The translations under genes were made by a program, and so were the position numbers. The notes below the pieces were generated by a model that made no database searches, was not told the origin of the DNA, and was given only the letters and a program-made list of their open reading frames with translations. DNA of 64,000 nt from Salvelinus alpinus (Eukaryota; Chordata; Actinopteri; Salmoniformes; Salmonidae), in assembly GCF_045679555.1 (NCBI RefSeq), contig NC_092120.1, forward strand, positions 9,475,805-9,539,804, read 5' to 3'. Shown here in pieces: positions 35,967 through 47,912 of the stretch (position 1 is the stretch's first letter; the number at the start of each line of letters is the position of its first letter).

Positions 35967-36042
35967 AGGCTGCGTTTACAGGCAGCCCAATTCTGATATT
36001 TTTACACTAATTGGTCATTTACACTAATTGGTCATTTGTATC
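35967..36042. mobile_element. Truncated MITE end
   Basis: ggctgcgtttacaggcagcc, followed by caattctgat and a duplicated catttacactaattggt, resembles one end of a palindromic salmonid MITE. The partner end is absent. Confidence 0.4.
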
Positions 36043-36532
36043 TATTGATCTGTAATCTGTCTCTAATCACACCACTTACAGAGGATCCATCACTCTAAAT
36101 TTCCAGGATGTTACTGTCTTTAGGAAGTATTATCCCTTTGGGGGCATTATCTATCATACTCATCAGGAAAGCTTAGATATCTCTCTCTCTCTCTCTTTCT
36201 CGCTCAGAGAAAGAGAGAGAGAATGAGAGAAAGGGAGAGAGAAAGGGAGAGTGTGTGGGCGAGGGAGGTTACACCCACACAGGTCTGATGTGTTAATTTA
36301 GTAGGATCCTGTTGTAATTCTGAGATTTGATGATTTCTTCATTAATCCCCTGCAAGATGGCCTGATTAACTCACTAATTAACTACAAACACACAGTGATC
36401 AATGTTCAGTCCCAATCAATGCGTTGTTATGACAACGCAAGTGTTCTAATCTGTTAATCCAGGATTAGCTCTCTCCCACAAGCCTCATGTTCTGATTAAT
36501 AAAACACACTCACAACTACACTACACACACAT

Positions 36533-37804
36533 ACAAACTAAGTGTACAAAACATTAGGAACACCTGCTCTTCCATGAAATAGACTGACCAGGTGAATCCA
36601 GGTGAAAGCTATGATCCCTTATTGATGTCACATGTTAAATCCACTTCAATAATTGCACAGTAAATGAAGGGGAGGAGACAGGTTAAAGAAGGATTTTTAA
36701 GCCTTGAGACAATTGGATTGTCTTTTTTTTTAATTATTTTTATTTTATTTTTTTTATTTAACCAGGTAAGCTAGTTGAGAACAAGTTCTCATTTACAACT
36801 GCGACCTGGCCAAGATTTAGCAAAGCAGTGCGACACAAACAACAACACAGAGTTGCACATGGAATAAACACGCGTACAGTCAAAAACATAATAGAAAAAA
36901 ATAAAGTCTATATACAGTGTGAGAAAATGGTGTGAGGAGGTAAGGCAATAAATAGGCCATAGTAGCGAAGTAATTACAATTTAGCAAAATAACACTGGAG
37001 TGATAGATGAACAGATGATGATGTGCAAGTGGAAATACTGGTGTGCAAAAGAGCAGAAAAGTAAATAAAAACAATATAGAGATGAGGTTGGTAGATTGGG
37101 TGGGTTATTTACAGATGGGCTATGTACAGCTGCAGCGATCGGTTAGCTGCTCAGATAGCTGATGTTTAAAGGTAGTGAGGAAATATAAGTCTCCAGCTCC
37201 ATCCAGGTGGGTGTTGTTATCGTGACCAGTGAGCTGAGAAGGCAAAGCTTTACCTAGCATAGACTTATAGATGACCTGGAGCCAGTGGGTCTGGCGACGA
37301 ATATGTAGCGAGGGCCAGCCGACTAGAGCATACAGGTTGCAGTGGTGGGTGGTATAAGGGGCTTTGGTGACAAAACGGATGGCACTGTGATAGACTGCAT
37401 CCAGTTTGCTGAGTAAAGTGTTGGAAGCTATTTTGTAAATGACATCACCGAAGTCGAGGATCGGTGAGAGGGTGAATGGGCAAGACAAAATGTTGAAGTG
37501 CCTTTGAACGGGTTATGGTAGTAGGTGCCAGGCGCACAGGTTTGAGTGTCAAGAACTGCAACCCTGCTGGGTTTTTCACCCTCAACAGTTTCCTGTGTGT
37601 ATCAAGAATGGTCCTCAACCCAAAGGATATGCAGTCAATTTAACATGACTGTGGGAAGCTTTGGAGTAAACATGGGTCAGCATCCCTGTGGAAAGTTGGA
37701 CACCTTGTAGAGTCCATTCCCTGACGAATTGAGGCTGTTTTGAGGTCAAAAGGGGGTGCAGCTCAATAGGAAGATGTTCCTAATTTTTTGTGCACTCCGT
37801 ATAT
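36533..37804. mobile_element. Non-autonomous Tc1-like element split by a LINE fragment
   Basis: The left end aagtgtacaaaacattagga and right end aagatgttcctaattttttg followed by tgcactccgta are imperfect inverted repeats. The interior matches nothing coding apart from the LINE piece at 36724-37478. Confidence 0.65.
36724..37478 (-). mobile_element. 5'-truncated LINE copy, minus strand
   Basis: This matches the 3' part of the LINE at 10197-16661 base for base over long stretches, including the tail ttatttaaccaggtaagcta. It encodes part of the same C-terminal block (SPILDFGDVIYKIASNTLL, WPSLHIRRQTHWLQ). 5' truncation at about 37478 is the usual outcome of incomplete reverse transcription. Confidence 0.85.
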
Positions 37805-39744
37805 ACCTGCACTCTGCAAACACCAACGCAGTTGCACACACACCCCCCATGCACACACACACATCCAAAATCAGCTCTCCTCATCTAAACCCCAGCATTC
37901 CCAAAGCAGCTCTCTCTCCCACCGACCTGATGATAATCAGTCCGGAATCTCAGATAACATTCCTGTTTAGCGGTGTGGGAATTCTTCAAAGAGACGAAGT
38001 GCTGTGCTGTGTTGGGTTAGCTAACAGGCGTGAAGATGCACCTAGGTCGGTGTGTTTGTGTGTTTGATTTAACATAGTGTGTTTATCTGTCTCAGATCCA
38101 GGAGGTTTTTCATAGTGTGTGAAGCATAAAGTAGGTTAGAGTGGTGTGAATGGACTACAATAAGCAGATGATTCAACAGCCTAGATACTGTATATCCTCT
38201 TTCTGCTTTATTTGTGTTGCCCTTAAGTCTACAGTGCATTCGGAAGGTATTCAGACCACTCGACTTTGTCCACATTTTGTTACGTTACAGCCTTATTCTA
38301 AAATTGATTAAATCGTATTTTTTTCTCTCAATCTACACACAAAACCCAATACTGACAAAGCAAAAACAGGGTTTTAGAACTTTACAAAAAATTAAAAGCT
38401 GAAATAACCATTTACGTACATATTCAGACCCTTTACCCAGTACTTTGTTGAATCACACTTGGCAGCGATTACAGCCTCAAGTCTTCTTGGGTATGACGCT
38501 ACAAGCTTGGCATACATGTATTTGGGGAGTTTCTCCCATTCTTCTCTGCAGATCCTCTCAAGGTCAGTCAGGTTGGATGGGGCGCATCGCTGCACAGCTA
38601 TTTTCAGAGTTCAATCGGGTTCAAATCCGGGCCCTGGCTGGGCAACTCAAGGACATTGACACTTGTCCCGAAGTCACTCCTGTGTTGTCTTGGCTGTGTG
38701 CTTAGTGTCATTGTCCTCACATCATGATGTTGCCACCACCGTGCTTCACCGTAGGGATGGTGCCGGTGTTCCTCCAGATGTGAGGCTTGTCATTCAGGCC
38801 AAAGAGTTCAATCTTGGTTTCATCAGACCAGAGAATCTTATTTCTCATGGTCTGAGAGTCTTGAGGTGCCTTTGGCAAACTCCAAGCGAGCAGTCATGTG
38901 CCTTTTACTGAGGACTGGCTTCCGTCTGGCCACTCTACCATAAAGGCCTGATTGGTAGAGTGCTGCAGAGATGGTTGTCCTTCTGGAAGGTTCTCCCATC
39001 TCTACAGAGGAACTCTGGAGCTCATCGGGTTCTTGGACACCTCCCTGACCAAGGCCCTTCTACCCCGATTGCTCAGTTTGGCCGGGCGGCCAGCTCTAGG
39101 AAGAGTCTTGGTGGTTTCAAACTTCTTCCATTTAAGAATGATAGAGGCAACTGTTCTTGGGGACCTTCAATGCTGCAGAAATAGCTCAGTTCTTGCTCTG
39201 ACATGCACTGTCAACTGTTGGACCTTATATAGACAGTTGGGTGCCTTTCCAAATCATGTCCAAACAATTGAATTTACCCCAGGTGGACTCCAATCAAGTT
39301 GTAGAAACATCTCAAGGATGATCAATGGAAACAGGATGTACCGGAGCTCAATTTCGAGTAACAGAGCAAAAGGTCTAAATACTTACAGTTGAAGTCGGAA
39401 GTTTACATACACCTTAACCAAATACATTTAAACTCAGTTTTTCACAATTCCTGACATTTAATCCTAGTAAAAATTCCCTGTCTTAGGTCAGTTAGGATCA
39501 CCACTTTATTTTAAGAATGTGAAATGTCCGAATAATAGGAGAGAGAATTATTTATTTCAGCTTTTATTCCTTTCATCACATTCCCAGTGGGTCAAAAGTT
39601 TACATACACTCAATTAGTATTTGGTAGCATTGCCTTTAAATTGTTTAACTTGGGTCAAACGTTTTGGGTAGCCTTCCACAAGCTTCCCACAGTAAGTTGG
39701 GTGCATTTTGGCCCATTCCTCCTGACAGAACTGGTGTAACTGAG

Positions 39745-40959
39745 TTAGGTTTGTAGGCCTCCACACTTTTTCAGTTCTGCCCACAAATTTTCTATAGGAT
39801 GGAGGTCAGGGCTTTGTGATGGCCACTCCAATACCTTGACTTCGTTGTCCTTAAGCCATTTTGCCACAACTTTGGAAGTATGCTTGGAGTCATTGTCCAT
39901 TTGGAAGACCCATTTGTGACCAAGCTTTAACTTCCTGACTGATGTCTTGAGATGTTGCTTCAATATATCCACATAATTTTAATTCCTCATGAGGCCATCT
40001 ATTTTGTGAAGTTGTGACGACCTTCCCACTGTCTGTCGTATTCTGTCTCTTTGCTCTTGTTTTCCTTAATAGAATGTCGGTGGGCGGAGCGAAATGGGAC
40101 ATACCAGGGCTCGGTTGTGTCCCAGGATAAATACACCTCTTCCCCATTCATTGAGGAGACTCTCTCCATGCAGACACACTGTTAGATTTTGTTTGTGGCA
40201 TTTTTGTGGCCGTTTTGTTTGTTTGCGTTGGTACTTTTCAACACCTCTCATTATCACATTTATGCAGGCAACCACTCACTTACACTACTGATTACTGACT
40301 ACACACACCATTGTTAATTGTATTTAGTTGACTTCAGTTAATAAATATATTTTGTTATTCCTTATCTCCACGTTGTCTCCCTTTTTGTTTCGAACTTCGA
40401 GCAGGTTTGTGACAAAGTGCACCATTCCCTACTGTAGCAAAGCACCCCCACAACATGATGCTGCCACCGCCGTGCTTCACGGTTGGGATGATGTTCTTCG
40501 CCTTGCAAACCTCCCCCTTTTTCCTCCAAACGTAACAATGGTCATTATGGCCAAACAATTCTATTGTTGTTTCATTAGACCAGAAGACATTTCTCCAAAA
40601 AGTATGATCTTTGTCCCCATGTGCAGTTGCAAACCGTAGTCTGGCTTTTTTAAATGGCGGTTTTGGAGCAGTGGCTTCTTCCTTGCCGAACGGCCTTTCA
40701 GGATATGTCGATATAGGACTTGTTTTACTGTGGATATAGATACTTTTGTACCTGTTTCCTCCAGCATCTTCACAAGGTCCTTTGTTGTTCTGGGAGTGAT
40801 TTGCACTTTTCGCACCAAAGTACGTTCATCTCTAGGAGACAGAACGCGTCTCCTTCCTGAGCGGTATGACGGCTGCGTGGTCCCATGGTGTTTATACTTG
40901 CGTACTATTGTTTGTACAGATGAACATGGTGCCTTCAGGTGTTTGGAAATTGCTCCCAA
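39745..40959 (-). pseudogene. Tc1 transposase, first family, split by LTR and frameshifts
   Basis: On the minus strand 40959-40561 reads [37 protein letters not shown] and [20 protein letters not shown], covering the N-terminal DNA-binding region. 40558-40430 gives FGHNDHCYVWRKKGEVCKAK and GGGSIMLWGCFA. Beyond the LTR, 39972-39745 gives [20 protein letters not shown] and [19 protein letters not shown]. The copy is inactive because of the LTR insertion and frame breaks. Confidence 0.88.
40013..40414 (+). mobile_element. Solo LTR (family 2) inside Tc1
   Basis: The 402-bp element begins TGTGACGACC and ends GGTTTGTGACA, flanked on both sides by aagt (40009-40012 and 40415-40418). It contains a TATA-like ggataaatacacc at about 40125 and aataaa at about 40341, in the order expected for U3-R-U5. 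It differs from the family-1 LTRs and lacks their hairpin. Confidence 0.8.
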
Positions 40960-41500
40960 GGATGAACCAGACTTGTGGAGGTCTACAATATTTTTTCTGA
41001 GGTCTTGGCTGATTTATTCAGATTTTCCCATGATGTCAAGCAAAGAGGCACTGAGTTTGAAGGTAGGCCTTGAAATACATCCACAGGTACACCTCCAATT
41101 GACTCAAATGATGTCAATTGGCCTATCAGAAGCTTCTAAAGCCATGACATCATTTTCTGGAATTTTCCAAGCTGTTTAAAGGCACAGTCAACTTAGTGTA
41201 TGTAAACTTCTGACACACTGGAAATGTGATACAGACAGATAATTTCACTTATAATTCACTGTAAACAATTGTTGGAAAAATTACTTGTGTCAAGCACAAA
41301 GTAGATGTCCTAACCAACTTGCCAAATCTATAGTTTGTTAACAAGAAATTTGTGGAGTGGTTGAAAAACGAGTTTTAATGAGTCCACCCTAAGTGTATAT
41401 AAACTTCTGACTTCAACTGTATGTACATAAGGTTTGTTTTTAATTTGAATTGGGTTGATGTTGGTTGTTGACTGTTTCAGTAGTGATAATGACATCAAAG

Positions 41501-42720
41501 CAGTGGTGTAAAGTACTTTAGTTGTTTTTGGGGATATCTATTCTTTACTATTTATATTTTTGACTACTTTTACTTTACTACATTCCTAAAGAAAATGTAC
41601 TTTTTACTCCATACATTTTCCCTGAGACCCAAAAGAACGTGTTACATTTTGAATGCTTAGCAGGACTGGAAAATGGCCCAATGCACACACTTATTAAGAA
41701 AACAACCCTGGTCATCCCTACTGCCTCTGACTCACTAAACACACATGCTTTGTTTGTAAATTATATCTGAGCGTTCCCCTGGCTATTCGTACATTTAAAA
41801 AAAGTGCCATCTTGTTCACTTAATATAATGGATTTTAAATTATTATTTTACTTTTGATACTTAAGTATATTTTAGCAATTACATGTACTTTTGATAAGAC
41901 AAAACCATGACTTGTCAGTGAAGAGTACTTTTTGCCAGTCCTGTCTGGTCCAGCAACGGCGAGTTTGTGCCCATAGGCGACGTTGTTGCCGGTGATGTCT
42001 GGTGAGGACCTGTCTTACAACAGGCCTATGAGCCCTCAGTCCAGCCTCTCTCAGCCTATTGCGGACAGTCTAAGCACTGATGGAGGGATTGTGCGTTCCT
42101 GCTGTTCCTCGAGCAGTTGTTGCCACCCTGTACCTGTCCCGCAGGTGTGATGTTCAGATGTACCAATCCTGTGCAGGTTTTGTTACACATGGTCTGCCAC
42201 TGCGAGGGCGACCAGCTGTCCGTCCTGTCTCCCTGTAGCGCTGTCTTAGGCGTCTCACAGTACGGACATTGCAATTTTTTGCCCTGGCCACATCTGCAGT
42301 CCTCATGCCTCCTTTCAGCATGCCTAAGGCATGTTCACTCAGATGAGCAGGGACCCTGGGCATCTTTCTTTGTGTTTTTCAGAGTCAGTAGAAAGGACAC
42401 TAAAGAGGCCTAAGTTTTCATAACTGTGACCTTAATTGCCTTCCGTCTGTAAGCTGTTAGTGTCTTAACGACCGTTCCACAGGTACATGTTGATGAATTA
42501 TTTATGGTTCATTGAACAAGCATGGGAAACAGTGTTCAAACCCTTTACAATGAAGATCTGTTTAGTTATTTGGATTTTTACAAATTATCTTTGAAAGACA
42601 GGGTCCTGAAAAGAGACATTTCTTTTTTTGCTGAGTTTATTTTACAGAGTGACTTTCACTTGAGTCATTTTCTATTAAGGAATCTTCACTTTTATTCAAG
42701 TATGGTAATTGAGTACTTTT
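41501..42720. mobile_element. Non-autonomous hAT-like element, split by a half Tc1
   Basis: The left end cagtggtgtaaagtacttta and internal ctccatacattttccctgag match a common fish hAT-derived repeat. The body ends near 42720 in gagtacttttt, where the right inverted end has been replaced by a short GT tract. Confidence 0.65.
41899..42638 (-). mobile_element. Half of a fifth Tc1-like element
   Basis: On the minus strand, 42363-42154 reads MPRVPAHLSEHALGMLKGGM then VRTVRRLRQRYRETGRTAGR and PRSGRPCVT: a helix-turn-helix DNA-binding domain followed by the GRPR-type hinge. The catalytic domain is missing. The right inverted end (catttctttttttgctgagt) is intact near 42638, while the left side is truncated at about 41899. 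Confidence 0.75.
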
Positions 42721-42935
42721 TTTGTGTGTGTGTGCGATTGTATGGCTGCTTGGTCAAGCAACAAGAGAATAATCTACGAGATTGTGTTTGTCTAAATTGG
42801 GAGGAAAAACATTGTACATTTTTGTGATTTAGAGCAACTTTGAGTTACTGCATTCATCTTAAGATATCTAGGTGGCACAGGCATAGAAAGTAAATTTTTC
42901 CTCAACATAGCCATCAGTAGAGTCAGAGCTAGAAC

Positions 42936-42954
42936 GGGGGGGGGGGGGGGGGGG
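42936..42954. repeat. Poly-G run (19 G)
   Basis: Homopolymer. The true length is likely to be uncertain in any assembly. Confidence 0.9.
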
Positions 42955-42979
42955 ATTGTCGAGGTGAGGAGGATTATTT

Positions 42980-44110
42980 AAGATACTGTTTAAAAGGTAC
43001 AGTTTGAGGTTTTTGGAAGATGGGCAGGGACTCTGCTGTCCTAGCTTCAGGGGGAAGCTAGTTCCACCATTGGGGTGTTAGGACAGAAGAGCTTGGACTG
43101 GGCTGAGCAGGAACTGCTCTTCCGTAGGGGTGGGAGGGCCAAGATACCTGAGGTAGCATAATGGAGTGCTCGGGTTGGGGAGTAGGGTTTGAGCATAGCC
43201 TGAAGGCAGGGAGGGGTAGTTCCTCTTGCTGTTCTGTAGGTAAGCACCATGTTCTTGCAGTGGATGCGAGCTTCAACTGGAAGCCAGTGGAGTATGCGGA
43301 GGAGCGGGTGACATGAGAGAACTTAAGGTTGAAAACTAGGCGGGCTGCAGCGTTCTGGATAAGTTGCAGGGGTTTGAGGGCACAAGCAGGAAGCCCAGCC
43401 AACAGCGAGTTGTAGTAGTCCAGATGGGAGAGTACAAGTGCCTGGATTAGGACCTGCACCTCTTCCTGTGTGAGGTAGGGTCATACTCTACAGTTGTTGT
43501 AGAGCATGAACCTGCAGGAGCGTGTCACTGCTTTGATGTTTGCAGAGAAAGGACAGTGTGTTGTCCAGGGTCACACCAATGTTCTTTGCACTGGGAGGGC
43601 GACACTAGAGTTGTCAACTGCGATGAGAGGTCTTTGAGCAGGCAGACCTTCCCCAAGAGGAAGAGCAGTTCCGTCTTGTCACGGTTGAGCTTGAGGTGGT
43701 GGGCCAACATCCAAGTTAAGATATCTGCCAGGCACGCAGAGATACGTGTCACCCCCTGGGTGTCAGAAGGGGGGGGGGGGGGGGGGGAGTAGTTAAGTGT
43801 CATCCGCATAGCAATGATAAGTGAGAGGGAGAAAAGATCATCCCCATTTAGGAGAAATGAGTAGACCTGTGCCACCACCGCGACGACCAGATGCTTTCTG
43901 ACTATGAGAGAAAACAGTCAGATGAAGAAAGAGCAGCAGTGTTCTCTGGGGTGATCCATGTCTCCGTCAGGACCAAAAAGCCAAGGGACTGAAGGGCAGC
44001 ATAGGCAGAGATGAACTCGGTGTTCTTGACTGCAAATCAGCAGTTCCAAATGCTGCCAGAGACCCAGAATTCCACATGGTTTGCACGTGCAGGGTCCACT
44101 AAATTAGAAG
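42980..44110 (-). pseudogene. L2-type LINE fragment, internally deleted
   Basis: On the minus strand, 43878-43640 gives RISACLADILTWMLAHHLKL and NRDKTELLFLLGK, and 43459-43047 gives VLIQALVLSHLDYYNSLLAG followed by LPACALKPLQLIQNAAARLV. These are the end of the reverse transcriptase and the C-terminal region of L2-like LINEs. Upstream, at about 43930-43975, the frame reads FLVLTETWITPENTA, an endonuclease block, so most of the RT has been deleted between 43880 and 43930. Frameshifts are frequent. Confidence 0.75.
43768..43787. repeat. Poly-G run (20 G)
   Basis: Second long G homopolymer, lying within the L2 fragment. Confidence 0.9.
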
Positions 44111-44750
44111 TGTTGAAGCCTACAGGGAGAGGTGCAAACAGATATAGAAAACACACACATAGCTGACAAAGCTAAAAGAAAATAGCAAAATGAGATCTGT
44201 AAATAACTAGGTAAGATACTCAAGTGAGAGCGTGGTGTGGAGCATTCCTCTCTTTCCTTCCTCCAACAACTCCGCAGAACAGTCTTAGTTTCGTCAACCT
44301 TCTTAGTTTATGACAAAACTGACACGACCGTCGCTTACAGCTGCCACTGAGAAACCAGGGGAGACTGAAGAACTAACACTCATTTCTAATTGCCTAGCAG
44401 AGGTGGAGAGCACGCCTCCCTATACTAATTGCTGATTGCCTAGGAGAGGTGAAACCACCCCCCCTCCAATAAAGCCACTGATTACCAAAACAAGTCACAA
44501 ATTGCCCTGCCCCTTGATCCTGGTTGATGTGTCAACAACTATCTGCAAATGATGAGCAGTCAGCAGTTCACACACCAAGTAGGACACTAGGAAGACAGGC
44601 AGCACTTAAAGTAGATGGCCCTAGCTAGCAAAGTCAGTACTAGACCACAACAGATAAAGACAAAACAATTATAGTTATAGTTAGTGACCATGCCTGTGTG
44701 TCTACAACACTCACCTCTCAACCTTCACTCTCCTCTCTCCCTTCATGTCA

Positions 44751-45032
44751 CTCCTCTCCCCTCATCCATCTCTACCCCCTCCATCTCTCAATGCTCACTC
44801 CTCTCCCCTCATCCATCTCTACCCCCTCCATCTCTCAATGCTCACTCCTCTCCCCTCATCCATCTCTACCCCCTCCATCTCTCAATGCTCACTCCTCTCC
44901 CCTCATCCATCTCTACCCCCTCCATCTCTCAATGCTCACTCCTCTCCCCTCATCCATCTCTACCCCCTCCATCTCTCAATGCTCACTCCTCTCCCCTCAT
45001 CCATCTCTACCCCCTCCATCTCTCAATGCTCA
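44751..45032. repeat. Minisatellite, six 47-bp copies
   Basis: Units start at 44751, 44798, 44845, 44892, 44939 and 44986, each beginning ctcctctcccctcatccatc and ending ctctcaatgctca. I see no differences between copies. Because 47 is not a multiple of 3, all three plus frames stay open through it, producing spurious Ser/Pro/Leu-rich frames. Confidence 0.95.
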
Positions 45033-45793
45033 CTCCTCTCATGAACTCTACAACACTACAGAATCTGTTCTGTATTAGTTCTTTATTTTAGCAGGTCTCA
45101 TTCATATTGGAATCTCTTTCTAAAGTGAGTCTGGGTCATGAAGGGAAGCAAACATTCACCTCATTATTACAACATGTATCCAAAAAATAAGCAGATTGTT
45201 CTTTGTCTTTTTCTCTCAAAACAGTATCCAAGTAGTTTTTTTATTTGGTTCATTCCAGGACAATGGAAACAAAGCTTGTGTCGACATGTCAATCACTCCT
45301 TTCTAATACAGAAAACAATTCAGCACTAACATGACAGATAGAGGTCATATGATTCTGGGAAACTCAGGGTTGAACAGCAGAAAGGCACTTCTGAGAACAC
45401 GATACAGACAATATCTAGCGAGCGAGAGAAAGATTCAGAGAAAACTCAAGGGCCCAGTCATCCCCTCTCAAGGGCCCATCTGCTGCTTTCCAACAAAGTG
45501 TTGCATCTGGGTCTAGTTTGTGAGGTGTACAGAGATAGGTAAGAGGTCTTTATAAACTACATTTTTTATAAACTTTACCTTTATTTAATGTCCGAGTTAA
45601 TAGTGCACTATAAAAGTAGAGAGTGGTATGCAGTCTAAACACTGTTTACGTACTTTTTTATTTCCCCACCTATCGCAGAAAAAGACATTGGAAATATAGG
45701 GAGCGTTACTTTATTCACCACGAACGTCTCAGCGTTACTAACCCACTGTTTTACCACTAGATCACTGGTAGAGAGAGAGAGAGAGGGGTGTGG
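45033..45793 (-). other. Probable 3' UTR and flank of the Acl4-like gene
   Basis: This lies downstream of the minus-strand stop at 45796-45794. Possible polyadenylation signals on the minus strand (tttatt on the plus strand) occur at about 45585, 45657, 45238 and 45083. I cannot tell which is used. Confidence 0.45.
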
Positions 45794-45970
45794 TCAATGT
45801 TCCATGGCGTCCTCTTCCTCCTCCTCATCGTCACTGCTGGGCTCAAAGTCTTCATCCAGGGCAGGGTCTGTCTCCTCCTCCTCCCCCTCTGTCTCACCAC
45901 CCAGTTCCACCAGCAGCTGCTCTATGTGCTCCAGTATGGGCCCGTCGTCACAGTGCAACTTCACGTACAG
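45794..45970 (-). CDS. Last coding exon of an Acl4-like TPR protein
   Basis: This minus-strand exon of 177 bp starts after the acceptor tctctctccag, is in phase 0, and ends with TGA at 45796-45794. It encodes LYVKLHCDDGPILEHIEQLL, a C-terminal helix, and then an extremely acidic tail ending DDEEEEEDAMEH. It joins in frame to the exon at 57293-57153 (KAKK/LYVKL). An acidic C-terminus after TPR helices is what I would expect of the Acl4 family, which escorts newly made ribosomal protein L4 to the nucleus. The identification rests on overall pattern and should be treated as tentative. The splice structure is stronger than the name. Confidence 0.75.
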   Translation of the reverse strand: MYVKLHCDDGPILEHIEQLLVELGGETEGEEEETDPALDEDFEPSSDDEEEEEDAMEH

Positions 45971-47252
45971 CTGGAGAGAGAGACACAGTTTGTTACATAC
46001 ATGCACGTTTCCACCAGGACTTAATGTGAAAAATGCCTCTTTCCTGGTGTATTGGGCTCAGCAGAACAAGGAAAGCGGATAGGATATTTCTCTGCTCTCT
46101 CTCACATACACAGTATTGCTGTTGTTATCTCAGTGAAATGTGCTGTGAAGCGGGACCATTACAAAAGCTGGTCCCCCTGTAGACGGGACCAGTAGATTTC
46201 CCGGTGTATAAAACTCTGCCTGAGTGGAAGCACTGGACTGATAACAGAACGGAACCCACTACCACAGCAATCAGCACGCGCACACACACATTCCTTTTGC
46301 TCGAAACAACTTCTCCTCTAGTGAGGGAGATAAGCAGGTCTGAGAATCTGGGCTGAACTGCATTATTCTGTCTCATCCATGCACGCACGCACGTGCACAC
46401 GCACACAAAGTACAAACAGCAGCAGGAACAGATCACCTTCACACTGCCAGTGTAACCCGGCCAAAATAGTTTGTGTGCGCGTACGTGCATGCGTTGGTGT
46501 TGCCCCAGGAACAGTCACCAAGCAGTAGGCCCTGACTGAAGACGCTTGGCCCCCTAGGAGCTCATTTGGAGACAGTTGATATCCTTCATTTTCAAGCTGA
46601 TCACTTGAGTAGCATGGCATATCGATAAAATGTACTTATTCAACTTAAGCTGTGACGTTTATGGAATACTCATTTATAAAGAGGAACGCATCTGCCAGGA
46701 TAGTATCATTTTTCATTGCGATAGCCGTTAGTTAAATAAACAGTGTTATACATTAGAGAAGAGTGCTGAGCTCAGCAAAGCCACACAATCAATTAAACCC
46801 ATTTCTCATTTAAAGTAATGTAAGTTTTCCTCCCTTCTTTCACAGGTTGGCTGTCTGTGTGGTGTGTATGTGTGAGAGAGTGTTTGTGTCTTTCTCTGTG
46901 TGTGAGAAGAAGAAGCTTTCCCTCAAAGCCTGGAAACTCTGAGGCACATCTGGCCACTGCCACACACACACCCCCCCAATGACACGTCTTTCCTAAGCCG
47001 TTGTGACAGGGGGTGAGGGTGTGTGAGACCTGTGAAGAGAGAGGAGGGAAATGAACCCTTTAACTATCTCACCCTCTCTCGAACTCTCCTTCCTCTTTCT
47101 CTCCCCTCCTCCCCTCTCCTGATCCCTATATATTTTCTTGAGGTTCAGGTTGATTAAGTGTACATACAATAAATGGCACATATCTCATATAAAAAGCTAA
47201 GCAGAAATTGTGAAAGCGAGTCGATGTGCCCTTGAGGCAAAATTAATGATAG

Positions 47253-47288
<36 letters not shown>

Positions 47289-47912
47289 TGTGTGACTAAT
47301 AGAGATCAAGGATTTTCTCCTCACCTCCCTCTAAATCACAATCCCCCTCTCCTATCTCAGCTCCTCTCAAACTTCCCACAAATCTCTCCTGCTGTGTCTC
47401 CACTCCCTCCATGCTTCACCTTTTCCTCCTGACCCACACTACTTTCTTCACCTTCTCCATCCCCCCCTTCTCTCTCTGCTCCACAAGTGACCTTCCTGTC
47501 TGTGTGACAGATCACTGCTCAAACTCCAACCTAGAAACACACACCCACACACACTCTCTCAGGAGATGAGGAGGGCAGGGTAGGGAATGATGTGAGAGGT
47601 GGAGTGTTGGGGAGTAGAGGCTGAGGGATGGTGGAGTATGGTTAACAGCAGAGGAGGTGAAATCAATAGTAAAAACATCCCAGAGAGAGGCAGCATTGTG
47701 TGTGTGGAGTAAAAGAGTGTATGTGTATAAATTAGTGTGTGTGGGAAGGAGCAAGTGGAGGTCAAGCGTTTTACTCTTTGATGAGCTAAAGGCGATCCCT
47801 TAGGGTATGGATGACTTGGAGGGTATGTGTGTGATGTAATTTTAATGCTGTGGTTGAAAGGAGTGAGTGAACTCCAGGAGTGGTGAAGTGTTAATAGTGT
47901 GTGTATGCGTGT
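45971..47912. other. Intron of the Acl4-like gene, low-complexity
   Basis: No exon or complete element is recognised. A (CTTT)n tract is at 47260-47289, and there are CA/GT-rich patches near 46270-46400 and 46855-46905. Confidence 0.55.

Larger units (their letters stand above)
39386..41419 (-). mobile_element. Tc1 element (first family), complete ends, carrying a solo LTR
   Basis: The ends cagttgaagtcggaagttta and its inverted counterpart are flanked by TA at 39384-39385 and 41420-41421. Without the 402-bp LTR at 40013-40414 (plus its duplication) the length is about 1.63 kb, the normal size for this family. Confidence 0.9.
38233..41445 (-). mobile_element. Tc1 element (fourth family), split by another Tc1
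   Basis: The left end cagtgcattcggaaggtatt is flanked by TA. The body runs to 39383 and, after the inserted Tc1 at 39386-41419, resumes with tgtacataaggtttgttttt to about 41445, where it is truncated. The transposase is decayed. One readable piece, 38595-38392, gives NLTDLERICREEWEKLPKYM and VASYPRRLEAVIAAKCDSTKYW on the minus strand, the C-terminal end of a Tc1 transposase. Confidence 0.75.

Noticed and set aside
44684..45091. Ser/Pro/Leu-rich open frames of up to 135 residues in all three plus frames
   Set aside because: They are produced by the 47-bp minisatellite, and no splice or domain evidence supports a gene.
45794..46082. Ser-rich and Pro-rich plus-strand open frames over the acidic tail
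   Set aside because: They are antisense to the Glu/Asp-rich last exon. GAG/GAA repeats read as Ser/Leu on the other strand.
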